Shown here: positions 1 through 8,050 of the stretch, piece after piece
Numbering within the stretch: position 1 is the stretch's first letter
How the letters are laid out: each line of letters opens with the position of its first letter
Assembly (NCBI RefSeq): GCF_025567465.1
Contig: NZ_JAOQKI010000011.1
Location: 1 to 64,000 of the forward strand
Origin: Roseburia_C amylophila
GTDB taxonomy: Bacteria > Bacillota > Clostridia > Lachnospirales > Lachnospiraceae
DNA length: 64,000 bases
Direction: 5' to 3'
The notes under the pieces: model-generated
Told to the model about the DNA's origin: nothing
What the model saw: the letters and a program-made list of their open reading frames with translations, nothing else
Database searches by the model: none
Position numbers and translations under genes: made by a program

Positions 1-2465
1 AACTGGATGTTAATCAGTCCTACTACATGTAATGCCTGTGCTAACCGCTTGGTATATTCTACCAGCATTTCTCTTACTTCATCACTGATAGTCGGTGCCG
101 GATATACGGAAATACTGTCTCCGGAATGTACTCCGGTACGCTCGATATGCTCCATGATACCTGGAATTAAAATATCTGTACCATCGCATACGGCATCTAC
201 TTCGATTTCCTTACCCATCAGGTATTTATCAACCAGAATCGGGTGATCCTGAGCAATACGGTTGATGATTCCGATAAATTCTTCAATCTCTTCATCATTG
301 TATGCAATCTTCATACCCTGTCCGCCCAATACATAGGAAGGACGAACCAGTACCGGGTAACCCAGACGGTGTGCAACTTCTTTGGCTTCTTCTGCAGTAA
401 ATACAGTTCCGCCTGCTGCTCTTGGGATTCCGGTCTTCTCTAAGATTTCATCAAAGAGCTCTCGGTCCTCGGCAGCATCTACATCTTCTGCCTTGGTTCC
501 AAGAATCTTGACACCCATCTTCATTAAGCTTTCGGTCAGCTTGATTGCGGTCTGTCCACCGAACTGAACAACAGCTCCGTCCGGTTTTTCTAATTTTACA
601 ATTGCCTCAACATCTTCCGGTGTCAACGGCTCAAAATACAGTTTATCTGCAATATCAAAGTCTGTTGATACAGTCTCCGGGTTGTTATTTACGATAACTG
701 TCTCCCAGCCTTCCTTGGCAAATGCCCAGGTGCTGTGTACGGAACAGTAGTCGAACTCGATACCCTGTCCGATACGGATTGGACCGGAACCTAATACCAG
801 AACTTTCTTCTTCGGTGTTGTCTCTTCTGCTTCGTTTTCACTGCCAAATACAGAATAGTAATATGGAGTGGATGCTTCAAACTCTGCGGCACAGGTATCA
901 ACCATCTTAAAGGCTGCTACGATACCATTTTCGTAACGCATGTCATGAATTTCTTTTTCACTCTTTCCAGTAAGATCTGCAATGACTTTATCCGGGAATT
1001 CCATACGTTTTGCTTCTTTTAAAAGCTCTACGGTAAGTGGTTTTGTCTTTAAATCCTGCTCCATCTCAACTAAGATAGCCAGTTTGTCAATAAACCATTT
1101 ATCAATCTTTGTAATCTCATGAATTTTATCATAAGATACGCCACGGCGCAGTGCTTCTGCAATGACCCAGATTCTGCGGTCATCTACTACATGTAACTGC
1201 TCCTGTAATTCCTCATCAGAAAGCTTGCTGAAGTCATAGGATAAAAGACTGTCTACATGCTGCTCTAAGGAACGGATTGCTTTCATCAGGGCACCTTCAA
1301 AGTTATTGCAGATACTCATAACTTCTCCGGTTGCTTTCATCTGTGTTGTTAACGTACGTTTTGCAGTGATGAATTTATCAAATGGAAGTCTTGGGATTTT
1401 TACTACGCAGTAGTCTAACATCGGCTCAAAACTTGCATATGTCTTTCCGGTAATTGCATTCTTGATTTCATCTAAGGTATAGCCCAGTGCAATCTTTGCA
1501 GCAACTTTTGCAATCGGATATCCGGTTGCTTTGGATGCTAATGCAGAAGAACGGGATACACGAGGATTAACCTCGATAACACAATATTCGAAGGTTTCCG
1601 GATGCAGTGCATACTGTACGTTACATCCACCGGTAATATTTAATTCGGAAATGATATTAAGTGCAGAAGTACGCAGCATCTGGTACTCTTTATCACCTAA
1701 TGTCTGGGAAGGTGCTACTACGATAGAGTCTCCGGTATGTACACCAACCGGGTCAATGTTTTCCATATTACATACAGTAATACAGTTTCCATTGGCATCA
1801 CGCATTACTTCGTACTCGATTTCCTTCCAGCCTGCGATACAACGTTCTACCAGTACTTCTCCGACACGGCTCAGACGAAGTCCGTTGGATAAGATGTCGA
1901 TAAGCTCTGTCTCATTATGTGCGATTCCGCCGCCGCTTCCTCCTAAGGTATAAGCAGGACGAAGTACAACCGGATATCCGATGGTATTGGTAAATTTGAT
2001 ACCATCTTCCACATTGTGTACTACCTGGGATGGTGCACATGGCTCACCGATTTTTTCCATGGTATCTTTAAATGCCTGACGATCCTCAGCCTTAAAAATT
2101 GTCTCAGCAGTTGTACCAATCAGTTTGACACCATGTTTCTCTAAGAATCCGGATTCTGCTAACTCCATACCAAGGTTAAGACCTGCCTGTCCACCTAAGG
2201 TAGGAAGGACGCTGTCCGGTTTTTCTTTTATGATAATCTGCTCTAATACTTTTGCAGTTAATGGCTCGATATAAACTTCATCTGCAATATCCTTATCTGT
2301 CATAATGGTAGCAGGATTGGAATTTACCAGAACAACTTCGATTCCTTCTTCTTTTAAAGAACGACATGCCTGTGTTCCTGCATAGTCAAACTCTGCAGCC
2401 TGTCCAATGACAATCGGACCTGAACCAATTACTAATACTTTTTTAATATCTTTATTCTTAGGCAT
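1..2465 (-). CDS. carB: Carbamoyl-phosphate synthase large subunit (partial, C-terminus off window)
   Basis: Synthesises carbamoyl phosphate from bicarbonate, ATP and the ammonia delivered by CarA, feeding pyrimidine and arginine synthesis in the cytosol. The start ATG (2465-2463) shares its A with the TAA stop of carA, so the pair is translationally coupled. About 821 codons of the usual roughly 1070 are present and the 3' end lies beyond base 1. The two homologous ATP-grasp halves are visible: the first begins KVLVIGSGPIVIGQAAEFDY and the second, near residue 550, begins KVLVLGSGPIRIGQGIEFDY. Glycine-rich ATP-binding loops (RPAYTLGGSGGG and RPSYVLGGQG) follow in each half. The C-terminal allosteric domain is not in the window. 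No frameshift was seen. Confidence 0.97.
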   Translation of the reverse strand, partial: MPKNKDIKKVLVIGSGPIVIGQAAEFDYAGTQACRSLKEEGIEVVLVNSNPATIMTDKDIADEVYIEPLTAKVLEQIIIKEKPDSVLPTLGGQAGLNLGMELAESGFLEKHGVKLIGTTAETIFKAEDRQAFKDTMEKIGEPCAPSQVVHNVEDGIKFTNTIGYPVVLRPAYTLGGSGGGIAHNETELIDILSNGLRLSRVGEVLVERCIAGWKEIEYEVMRDANGNCITVCNMENIDPVGVHTGDSIVVAPSQTLGDKEYQMLRTSALNIISELNITGGCNVQYALHPETFEYCVIEVNPRVSRSSALASKATGYPIAKVAAKIALGYTLDEIKNAITGKTYASFEPMLDYCVVKIPRLPFDKFITAKRTLTTQMKATGEVMSICNNFEGALMKAIRSLEQHVDSLLSYDFSKLSDEELQEQLHVVDDRRIWVIAEALRRGVSYDKIHEITKIDKWFIDKLAILVEMEQDLKTKPLTVELLKEAKRMEFPDKVIADLTGKSEKEIHDMRYENGIVAAFKMVDTCAAEFEASTPYYYSVFGSENEAEETTPKKKVLVLGSGPIRIGQGIEFDYCSVHSTWAFAKEGWETVIVNNNPETVSTDFDIADKLYFEPLTPEDVEAIVKLEKPDGAVVQFGGQTAIKLTESLMKMGVKILGTKAEDVDAAEDRELFDEILEKTGIPRAAGGTVFTAEEAKEVAHRLGYPVLVRPSYVLGGQGMKIAYNDEEIEEFIGIINRIAQDHPILVDKYLMGKEIEVDAVCDGTDILIPGIMEHIERTGVHSGDSISVYPAPTISDEVREMLVEYTKRLAQALHVVGLINIQ

Positions 2466-3535
2466 TATTTCGTTCCTCCCATCATCTCAATAAAACGGTC
2501 AAAAAGGTAAGCAGAATCCTGTGGTCCCGGACATGCTTCCGGATGGAACTGTACGGTAAAAATGTTCTTTCCGACATACTCTAATCCTTCGTTGGTTCCA
2601 TCGTTTACATTTACAAATGCCGGTTTTGCAATTTTCTCATCCAGGGTATTGGTATCTACTGCATAACCATGGTTCTGGCTGGAAATGTATACACGGTTGG
2701 TCTTTAAATCCTTAACCGGATGATTTCCTCCACGATGACCATATTTCAAATGATATGTGTCTGCACCGGTTGCAAGTGCCATCAGCTGATGTCCCAAGCA
2801 GATTGCAAAAATCGGTGTGTCAGATTCATATAATTTACGAATCTCTGCAATAATCTCCTCGCACTCCTTCGGGTCTCCAGGTCCATTACTTAACATGATT
2901 CCGTCCGGATTCGTGCCTAAAATTTCTTCTGCTGTGGTATGTGCCGGATAAACGGTAACTTCACAGCCTCTTTTATTTAATGACTGGGCGATGTTTCTCT
3001 TAGCACCAAGGTCTAACAGTGCTACTTTTTTGCCCTTTCCAGGCAATACGCTTTTCTCTTCACAGGTTACTTTATCTACCACATTTCCTGTGGTGTAAGC
3101 CTTTAATTTTGGAATAATCTCATCCAGATTGTAATTCTCATCTGTTGTAATCATTCCATTCATTGTTCCCTTTTCACGTAAGAGCTTGGTTAATGCTCTG
3201 GTATCAATTCCTGCAATTCCAGGTATATCGTATTTTTTCAGGAAATCCTGAATGGTTCCTTCACAACGGAAATTACTTGGCATTCTGGATAATTCTCTTA
3301 CGATATATCCATCTACCCATGGACGTCCTGACTCCATATCCGGTGTAATTCCATAATTTCCAATCAAAGGATATGTCATTACTACCGCCTGTCCTGCATA
3401 AGATGGATCTGTCAGTACCTCTAAATACCCTGTCATCGACGTATTAAATACGATTTCACTGATGACTTCCCGTGTTGAACCGATGCTGGTTCCGGTAAAT
3501 ACATTGCCATCTTCCAATATAAGAAAAGCTTTCAT
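2465..3535 (-). CDS. carA: Carbamoyl-phosphate synthase small subunit (glutamine amidotransferase)
   Basis: Hydrolyses glutamine and channels ammonia to CarB. The 356-residue length is normal for the family. The N-terminal CPSase_sm domain (FLILEDGNVFTGTSIG) is followed by a class I glutamine amidotransferase domain with the nucleophile elbow FAICLGHQL (Cys) and the His/Glu pair in VQFHPEACPGP. It is first gene of the carAB operon and overlaps carB by one base. A good promoter and a possible attenuator or operator lie in the leader upstream. Confidence 0.97.
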   Translation of the reverse strand: MKAFLILEDGNVFTGTSIGSTREVISEIVFNTSMTGYLEVLTDPSYAGQAVVMTYPLIGNYGITPDMESGRPWVDGYIVRELSRMPSNFRCEGTIQDFLKKYDIPGIAGIDTRALTKLLREKGTMNGMITTDENYNLDEIIPKLKAYTTGNVVDKVTCEEKSVLPGKGKKVALLDLGAKRNIAQSLNKRGCEVTVYPAHTTAEEILGTNPDGIMLSNGPGDPKECEEIIAEIRKLYESDTPIFAICLGHQLMALATGADTYHLKYGHRGGNHPVKDLKTNRVYISSQNHGYAVDTNTLDEKIAKPAFVNVNDGTNEGLEYVGKNIFTVQFHPEACPGPQDSAYLFDRFIEMMGGTK

Positions 3536-3572
3536 TTGTTCACCCTGTCCTTTCTATTCTTCCGATACCTGC

Positions 3573-3626
3573 GCAAAAAAAAAGAGTCAGTCATCTCTTT
3601 TTCCTTCCTTTTGCATAAAAAATGCA
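3573..3626 (-). promoter_or_regulatory. carAB leader: ARG-box-like dyad and weak attenuator-like hairpin
   Basis: Downstream of the promoter is a 15-bp dyad TGCATAAAAAATGCA (3612-3626), similar in style to ArgR/AhrC boxes. It is followed on the minus strand by AAAAAGAG (3602-3595), a short loop, then CTCTTTTT running into more T residues (3586-3575). The hairpin has only three GC pairs, so termination would be weak. A second pair of ATGCAT-type dyads lies at 3721-3747, upstream of the -35. Arginine control is plausible for carAB but is inference. Confidence 0.35.
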
Positions 3627-3651
3627 CCAAACCTGCACAGTCTACCTAAAT

Positions 3652-3687
3652 TGTAAAAATTCTACCATATCGGGAAGGTTTTTTCAA
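3652..3687 (-). promoter_or_regulatory. carAB promoter
   Basis: On the minus strand TTGAAA (3687-3682) and TAGAAT (3664-3659) are separated by exactly 17 bp. This is a good sigma-A-type promoter, giving a leader of about 115 nt before carA. It is inferred from sequence only. Confidence 0.7.
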
Positions 3688-3797
3688 CCTTTTTCGCAAA
3701 ACAAATAGTCACTAAGTTTGATGCATATTTATCCATTTTTTATGCATTTTTTCTTTTTCTTTTATTTGAGTTTACATAAATATATTTTCTGAGAATA

Positions 3798-5174
3798 CTA
3801 TTTCAATAACTTTTTCAGGAGTGGCAGACGTTTCCCATAAGGTGGATAGCGGAATGGAATGTCCAGCCAGTTGCCCTTTTCCATGATGCTCTTTTCCCGG
3901 CTGAAGGTCTCATAGCTATGCTTTCCGTGGTACGCTCCCATGCCGCTGTTTCCTGCTCCGCCAAAGGGAAGCTTCTCATTGGACAAATGAATAATGGTAT
4001 CATTGATGCAGCCGCCGCCAAAGTTCACCTTGGAAATCACCGTTTTCTTTACCCTGCTGTTTCTTGTAAAAAGATACAGTGCCAGTGGCTTCTCTTTCTT
4101 CTGCAATATCCGGATTACTTCTGCCAAATCTGAATATGCAAATACCGGAAGAACCGGTCCAAAAATTTCTTCCTGCATTACCTTACTTCTTCCTGTAAGT
4201 CCGGCAAGAAGCGTCGGCTCTATTTTCAGCGTATCCGCATCCATTCTGCCACCGGTTATGATTTCACCATCCTGCTCTAAAAGCATTTTCTTAAGACGAT
4301 TGAAATGTTTTTCATTGATAATCTTTGGATATTCCGGATTCAAAAGCGGCTCATCACGATACATTTTCCGGATGTAGTGCTTCATTTTGCGAAGCAATGG
4401 TTCTTTTACTTCCTCCTGTACCAGCACATAATCCGGCGCTACGCAGGTCTGTCCGGCATTTAGAAATTTGCCCCAGACAATTCTTCTTGCCGCCCGCTTA
4501 ATGTCTGCAGTTTTATCCACGATGCAGGGACTCTTGCCGCCCAGTTCCAGTGTAACCGGTGTCAGATGTTTTGCTGCCGCTTCCATCACTACGCTTCCCA
4601 CCGCAGGACTTCCGGTGAAAAAGATGTAATCAAAACGTTCTTTTAAAACAGCTTCATTTACTGCTCTTCCTCCAAGAAGCACTGCCACATATTTCTCATC
4701 AAAGATTTCCCGTAACAGCTTAGCCAGCACTTTCGCCGAATGCACAGCATATTCCGAAGGCTTTACTACAGTACAGTTACCTGCTGCTATAGCACCAATC
4801 AATGGAATTAACGTTAGCTGCACCGGATAATTCCACGGTGACATAATAAGTACGCTGCCATAAGGTTCTCTGTAAATTGTGCTGACAGACGGAAAATGCA
4901 CGATTGGCGTGCCTACCCGCTTCGGTTTGTCCCACTGTTTCAAATGAGCTATCGTATCAGCTAATTCCCTTCGCACAATTCCAACCTCTGTCTCATAGCC
5001 TTCAAAGGGTGCTTTCGCCAGATCCTTCTGCAACGCCAGTAACAGTTCCTTTTCATGCCTGATTACTGCTTCTTCCAACCGCTTTAGCATGGCAATGCGA
5101 AAGGCGAGCTTCTTTGTCTCTCCTGTATAAAAATATTTATGCTGTGCTTCTAAGATTTCCTCTATTTCTGACAT
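3798..5174 (-). CDS. Aldehyde dehydrogenase family protein
   Basis: NAD(P)-dependent oxidation of an aldehyde to the acid. The 458-residue length and composition resemble the short class 3 / fatty-aldehyde type of Firmicutes. Expected catalytic features are present: Asn in SPWNYP (about residue 115), Glu in LELGGKSP (about 210) and nucleophile Cys in NAGQTC (about 244), with EEIFGPVLPV later. It lacks a long C-terminal membrane anchor. It stands alone between carAB and a decayed enolase tail, so context does not suggest a substrate. Confidence 0.9.
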   Translation of the reverse strand: MSEIEEILEAQHKYFYTGETKKLAFRIAMLKRLEEAVIRHEKELLLALQKDLAKAPFEGYETEVGIVRRELADTIAHLKQWDKPKRVGTPIVHFPSVSTIYREPYGSVLIMSPWNYPVQLTLIPLIGAIAAGNCTVVKPSEYAVHSAKVLAKLLREIFDEKYVAVLLGGRAVNEAVLKERFDYIFFTGSPAVGSVVMEAAAKHLTPVTLELGGKSPCIVDKTADIKRAARRIVWGKFLNAGQTCVAPDYVLVQEEVKEPLLRKMKHYIRKMYRDEPLLNPEYPKIINEKHFNRLKKMLLEQDGEIITGGRMDADTLKIEPTLLAGLTGRSKVMQEEIFGPVLPVFAYSDLAEVIRILQKKEKPLALYLFTRNSRVKKTVISKVNFGGGCINDTIIHLSNEKLPFGGAGNSGMGAYHGKHSYETFSREKSIMEKGNWLDIPFRYPPYGKRLPLLKKLLK

Positions 5175-5288
5175 TTGTTTCTCCCTGCCGGTTGATCCTG
5201 TTTCTTCTATAAATAATATCTTCTATATTATATAACATTCCGGGGCTGTCGTATACACTTTCTGACAAACTTGAAAGGACTTGAACTT

Positions 5289-5320
5289 GAAAGGAAGCCG
5301 CATCTCTGCAGCTTCCTTTC
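5289..5320 (-). terminator. Hairpin downstream of the enolase remnant
   Basis: GAAAGGAAGC and GCTTCCTTTC form a 10-bp stem about 40 nt after the remnant's stop codon on the minus strand. The T-tract is short. It probably is the old enolase terminator. Confidence 0.45.
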
Positions 5321-5359
5321 TGGTTTGTTAATGAATATCTTTTTTCTATAGGAGTACGA

Positions 5360-5443
5360 TTATTTCACATTAAATGCTTTCATTCCAGGATATACCGCGC
5401 TGTCACCTAATTCCTCTTCAATGCGGAGTAACTGATTGCGGTA
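5360..5443 (-). pseudogene. Enolase (eno) C-terminal remnant
   Basis: The minus strand encodes YRNQLLRIEEELGDSAVY followed by PGMKAFNVK and a TAA stop. This matches the conserved end of bacterial enolases (NQLLRIEEELG, then a short variable tail). The frame is not recognisably enolase upstream of about 5443, and no start codon or ribosome binding site belongs to it. It is therefore a 27-codon 3' fragment, left by a deletion or rearrangement, that keeps a downstream hairpin. A short chance similarity is possible but the ten-residue signature run makes it unlikely. Confidence 0.65.
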
Positions 5444-5662
5444 TATTCTGTACCAGCCTTTGGAAGCTTATAGTATCCTTTTCCTTTTTCACTCTTCCAC
5501 CCGGAAGAATATTTCTTCCGGTGAATATGGATATTGCCGTCTCCATATTCCAAAGGAGTCACTATGATTCACGTGGAGTTAGTTGCCACTAACTTCGTTT
5601 ATTGTATACTAACCAGCCAAAAAGTGCAAGGGGCTTGGCGATTCGTTTTTCTCATTAAATTT

Positions 5663-6952
5663 TTACTGTGGCGGGTTACATCTTGAGCATGGTGTCAAAC
5701 CCATGTTCTTCGTCTCTGACAGAGTCACCTCATGGTCACTCTTTTTCAAATACGAGCAGCCTGCCGAATGATATTTTGAACCGGTGTCTGTAATATGTAC
5801 CATAACGGAATTGCTGTCACTATTTGAACTGCCGGATGCATCTGCAGCTATACCTGCATCACTGCTGCCTGATGATGTAGTGCTGTCTGCTGTGGAATTA
5901 TTTGCTGTACTATCACTACTTCCGGTCGGTTCTCCTGCTTTCCAGCTTTCTGACGGTGAGCAGTTCCAGGTGATATCATTTCCATCCGATGTTGCTACAA
6001 TCGTACCCTGCTCATCGGTACGGAACACGGATATGCCGGCTGCCCGCAGACGGTTCAGCACCTCTGCATGAGGATGTCCGTATTTATTGCCTTCACCGGC
6101 ACTGATTACCACATAAGTCGGTGATACCTTATCCAAAAAAGCCTGACTTGTGGCTGTCTTGCTTCCATGATGCGCCGCCGCATAAACATCTGCGGAAATA
6201 TCAATTCCATTATTTAAAATGTCCTCTTCCGCTTTTTCTTCTGCATCTCCGGTAAAGAGGAAACGGTTGTTGCCGTTCTGCACCAGCACACCCACCGACC
6301 AGTCATTCATGTCATTTCCATAGTCTGCATTTGGCGCCACAATGGTAAAGGTTGCTCCTCCCAAAGTATAAGTCTCTCCAACTACCGGATAAGTAGTCTG
6401 ATAGCCCTTGGACTTCATTGCCTGCACCACATCATCATAGGTTCTGGTGTCATTTGCCACATCCGGCATGATAATTGTATCGCAGTCAAATTTATAAATT
6501 ACTACATCCAGTCCTCCAATATGGTCTGCATCCGGGTGCGTTCCTATGACATAATCCAGTTTCTCTACACCCTGGCTCATAAGATAGGACTGTACCATTG
6601 TTCCTTTGTCATTATTGCCGGCATCTATCAGCATGTAATGACCATCACAAGCTATCAAGGCAGCATCGCCCTGCCCTACATCTATGAAATGCACCTGCAT
6701 CTGTCCGGCGGAACTGCTATCTGTCTTATAGGTATTACTGATGACTCCCTCGGTAACAAAATCCTCCGTATCACCACCAGGCTCTGTATTGCTTTCTGTC
6801 TCTGTTTCAGTCTGTGCTTCCGCGGCAACGGAACTTTCCCTGTCAGGCTTTTCTTTCTTATTATCCGAATGATTGCCGATTGCTCCGGCTATCATCAATA
6901 CGAAAATAATAACTGCAATCCATAATTTCTTGTTTCCGGATTTCGATTTCAT
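5663..6952 (-). CDS. Membrane-anchored ComEC/Rec2-like metallo-beta-lactamase-fold protein with Cys-rich tail
   Basis: A 429-residue protein with an N-terminal transmembrane or signal segment (LWIAVIIFVLMIAGAIG), a Ser/Thr/Glu-rich linker, and an MBL-fold domain at about residues 86-330. The domain shows VHFIDVGQGDAALI, the metal motif THPDADHIGG, FLFTGDAEE and AAHHGSK, typical of ComEC/Rec2-related extracellular hydrolases or nucleases. A Ser/Asn/Thr-rich spacer leads to a C-terminal module with YHSAGCSYL and TPCSRCNP. That module resembles the small zinc-binding tail often found on secreted Firmicute proteins. It lacks the ComEC channel, so it is not a DNA-uptake protein by itself. The substrate is unknown, with nucleic acid a plausible guess. 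Confidence 0.85.
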   Translation of the reverse strand: MKSKSGNKKLWIAVIIFVLMIAGAIGNHSDNKKEKPDRESSVAAEAQTETETESNTEPGGDTEDFVTEGVISNTYKTDSSSAGQMQVHFIDVGQGDAALIACDGHYMLIDAGNNDKGTMVQSYLMSQGVEKLDYVIGTHPDADHIGGLDVVIYKFDCDTIIMPDVANDTRTYDDVVQAMKSKGYQTTYPVVGETYTLGGATFTIVAPNADYGNDMNDWSVGVLVQNGNNRFLFTGDAEEKAEEDILNNGIDISADVYAAAHHGSKTATSQAFLDKVSPTYVVISAGEGNKYGHPHAEVLNRLRAAGISVFRTDEQGTIVATSDGNDITWNCSPSESWKAGEPTGSSDSTANNSTADSTTSSGSSDAGIAADASGSSNSDSNSVMVHITDTGSKYHSAGCSYLKKSDHEVTLSETKNMGLTPCSRCNPPQ

Positions 6953-7011
6953 TTTCCTAACTCCTCCGTTTTTCTTAAAATTTCTTTTCTATTATAATAC
7001 ATTTTGGCAAG

Positions 7012-7041
7012 AAAAAACAGACGTAAGGGGGACGTCTGTTT
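7012..7041 (-). terminator. Rho-independent terminator
   Basis: AAACAGACGT / ACGTCTGTTT form a perfect 10-bp stem with a 7-nt loop, followed by six T residues on the minus strand. It ends a transcription unit coming from the broken genes at 7.1-7.6 kb. Confidence 0.8.
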
Positions 7042-7093
7042 GGATCCTAAATTTTTAAATTCTGCGAGTAGTAAACAAGTATACTCGGGCAAC

Positions 7094-7204
7094 TTATACT
7101 CCGTAAAGTATATATTTATATGTATTTCCGATTTTTTTAATAATTCCCTTATTGGTAAGTGACTGTAATATAGAACAAATATCATCTTCTTTTATGGTAC
7201 ACAT
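7094..7204 (-). pseudogene. Small leftover reading frame (36 aa), possible winged-helix fragment
   Basis: Encodes MCTIKEDDICSILQSLTNKG then IIKKIGNTYKYILYGV, ending just before the terminator at 7012-7041. The pattern (helix, helix, beta-hairpin) resembles the end of a winged-helix domain. The frame has no ribosome binding site and follows the broken RhuM-like gene in another frame. It is probably a residue of a decayed gene and not a functional small protein. Confidence 0.3.
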
Positions 7205-7217
7205 ATCACAAGCGTCT

Positions 7218-7645
7218 CTATATTTGCATGTCTAACATTATTTGTCGGAGAACTTTTGCATTTTCACTTTCTGCCAACAGCATTGCCATATTAAGAAAAG
7301 CCTTAAAATCAAATATTGCTATTTGAGGTGTTCTATTGCTAATGTTCCCGACATTTATGTCGGGAACATCCTGAGCTATTACACAATCCATGAATTCTTT
7401 AAGTTTTTTCCCTTTAAAATCTCATATCCATTTGCAGTAATTTCATCAGAATTGTCGCTAACATATCTCTCAATTGTTCTCACATCTACGTTAAAATATG
7501 TAGCCACCATTGATTTTGTAAATCTTAATCGTCCATCAAATATAATACCCTGAATACCTGTCTGATTTTGAATTTCATTAACTGCTAAGTCATTATTCAA
7601 AATATTTTGTCTATCAATTTGAGAAGTTGTTAAATCTTTTGACAT
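7218..7645 (-). pseudogene. RhuM/KilA-like DNA-binding protein, split by a -1 frame change
   Basis: Starts at ATG 7645 with a well-placed GGAAG. The first frame (7379-7645) encodes a helix-turn-helix-like region (FTKSMVATYFNVDVRTIERY, NGYEILKGK) and stops at TAA 7381. The -1 frame continues the same protein type: KLKEFMDCVIAQDVPDINVG, then FDFKAFLNMAMLLAESENAK and VLRQIMLDMQI, stopping at TAG 7218. The frames meet at A AAA AAC (7409-7403), which is a perfect slippery heptamer in the correct phase. The C-terminus expected of the family is missing, which favours decay over programmed frameshifting. Family assignment rests on the remembered pattern of phage- and virulence-associated RhuM-type proteins. 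Confidence 0.55.
7342..7369. repeat. Perfect 13-bp inverted repeat inside the RhuM-like gene
   Basis: ATGTTCCCGACAT and ATGTCGGGAACAT are separated by two bases. The hairpin lies within the downstream (-1 frame) coding part, 33 nt beyond the slippery heptamer. It could be an RNA hairpin or a protein-binding dyad. Confidence 0.7.
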
Positions 7646-7647
7646 TC

Positions 7648-7985
7648 TCACACTTCCTTTGCTTTATATTTACAAATTACAAGAAAATCTTTTGGGCATT
7701 CCGGCTGTCCGCCTTTCTCAGATTTTGGCTTATTATAGTTCTCTCTTTCTATAATGCCATGCTTCTGCTTTATCTGTGCAATATACTTCTTTATCTCCTC
7801 ATAAGTAGCCTGTCTACGCTCCGCTCCGCTTCGGTCCGTGCTGAGCAAATGTTCCCTGAACCTTTAGTGCCTCTCAGCTGCCGTTAAATCCATCTCGTCC
7901 ATGTCAAGTCTCACATTCACATGCTACTTCACCTCATGGAGTTTCAACAACATGCACACTGTCTCAATATTCCTCTGAACCTTGA
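7648..7985 (-). pseudogene. Decayed 3' end of an RlmD-type 23S rRNA methyltransferase with C-terminal extension
   Basis: One frame on the minus strand reads RNIETVCMLLKLHEVK, TAG, HVNVRLDMDEMDLTAAERH, TAA, then ERRQATYEEIKKYIAQIKQ and GIIERENYNKPKSE up to a TGA at 7648. The NIETVCML start matches the last residues of the intact RlmD at 25752 (NIETVCLLSKKP). The rest looks like the C-terminal extension that some clostridial RlmD-type proteins carry, which is a recollection and not checked. Two in-frame stops and an apparent internal deletion after EEIKKYI show that it is dead. It marks the leftmost rlmD-tail copy. Confidence 0.55.
7954..7973 (-). repeat. rlmD 3'-end copy (site D, att-like)
   Basis: GGAATATTGAGACAGTGTGC on the minus strand encodes NIETVC in frame and corresponds to the end of rlmD at 25765-25790. 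An ATACT..ATAGCGAAA motif and a GGGGTAA...TTATCCCC dyad follow upstream (7989-8046), the same arrangement as at site C. Confidence 0.55.
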
Positions 7986-8022
7986 TTTTATACTGCATAG
8001 CGAAAGTATGCAATAGATTTTC

Positions 8023-8046
8023 AAGGTGGGGTAATGGTTTTATCCC
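8023..8046 (-). terminator. Hairpin after the 8051 gene
   Basis: GGGGTAA and TTATCCCC flank a short loop directly downstream of the stop codon at 8051. A similar GGGG/CCCC dyad follows the kinase gene at 9250-9268. There is no T-run, so it may be part of an integration site and not a terminator. Confidence 0.35.
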
Positions 8047-8050
8047 CATA

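Larger units (their letters stand above)
5175..5662. other. Gene-poor interval with an enolase 3' remnant and a cluster of dyads
   Basis: 488 bases without an intact gene. It contains the enolase C-terminal remnant (5360-5443) with its hairpin at 5289-5320. It also holds three strong short dyads: CGGAAGAATATTTCTTCCG around 5501-5520, GAATATGGA...TCCATATTC around 5525-5552, and GTTAGT...ACTAAC around 5577-5592. No family was recognised for the dyads. Confidence 0.6.

Noticed and set aside
3689..3702. CTTTTTCGCAAAAC near the carA promoter, similar to the TTTTGCGAAAA motifs of the island ends
   Set aside because: No rlmD tail or other island feature nearby. The motif is short and A+T rich, so an isolated copy is not evidence of an att site.
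6949..7185. 78-codon minus frame upstream of the MBL-fold gene
   Set aside because: It runs through a strong terminator, lacks a ribosome site and has no recognisable protein pattern.
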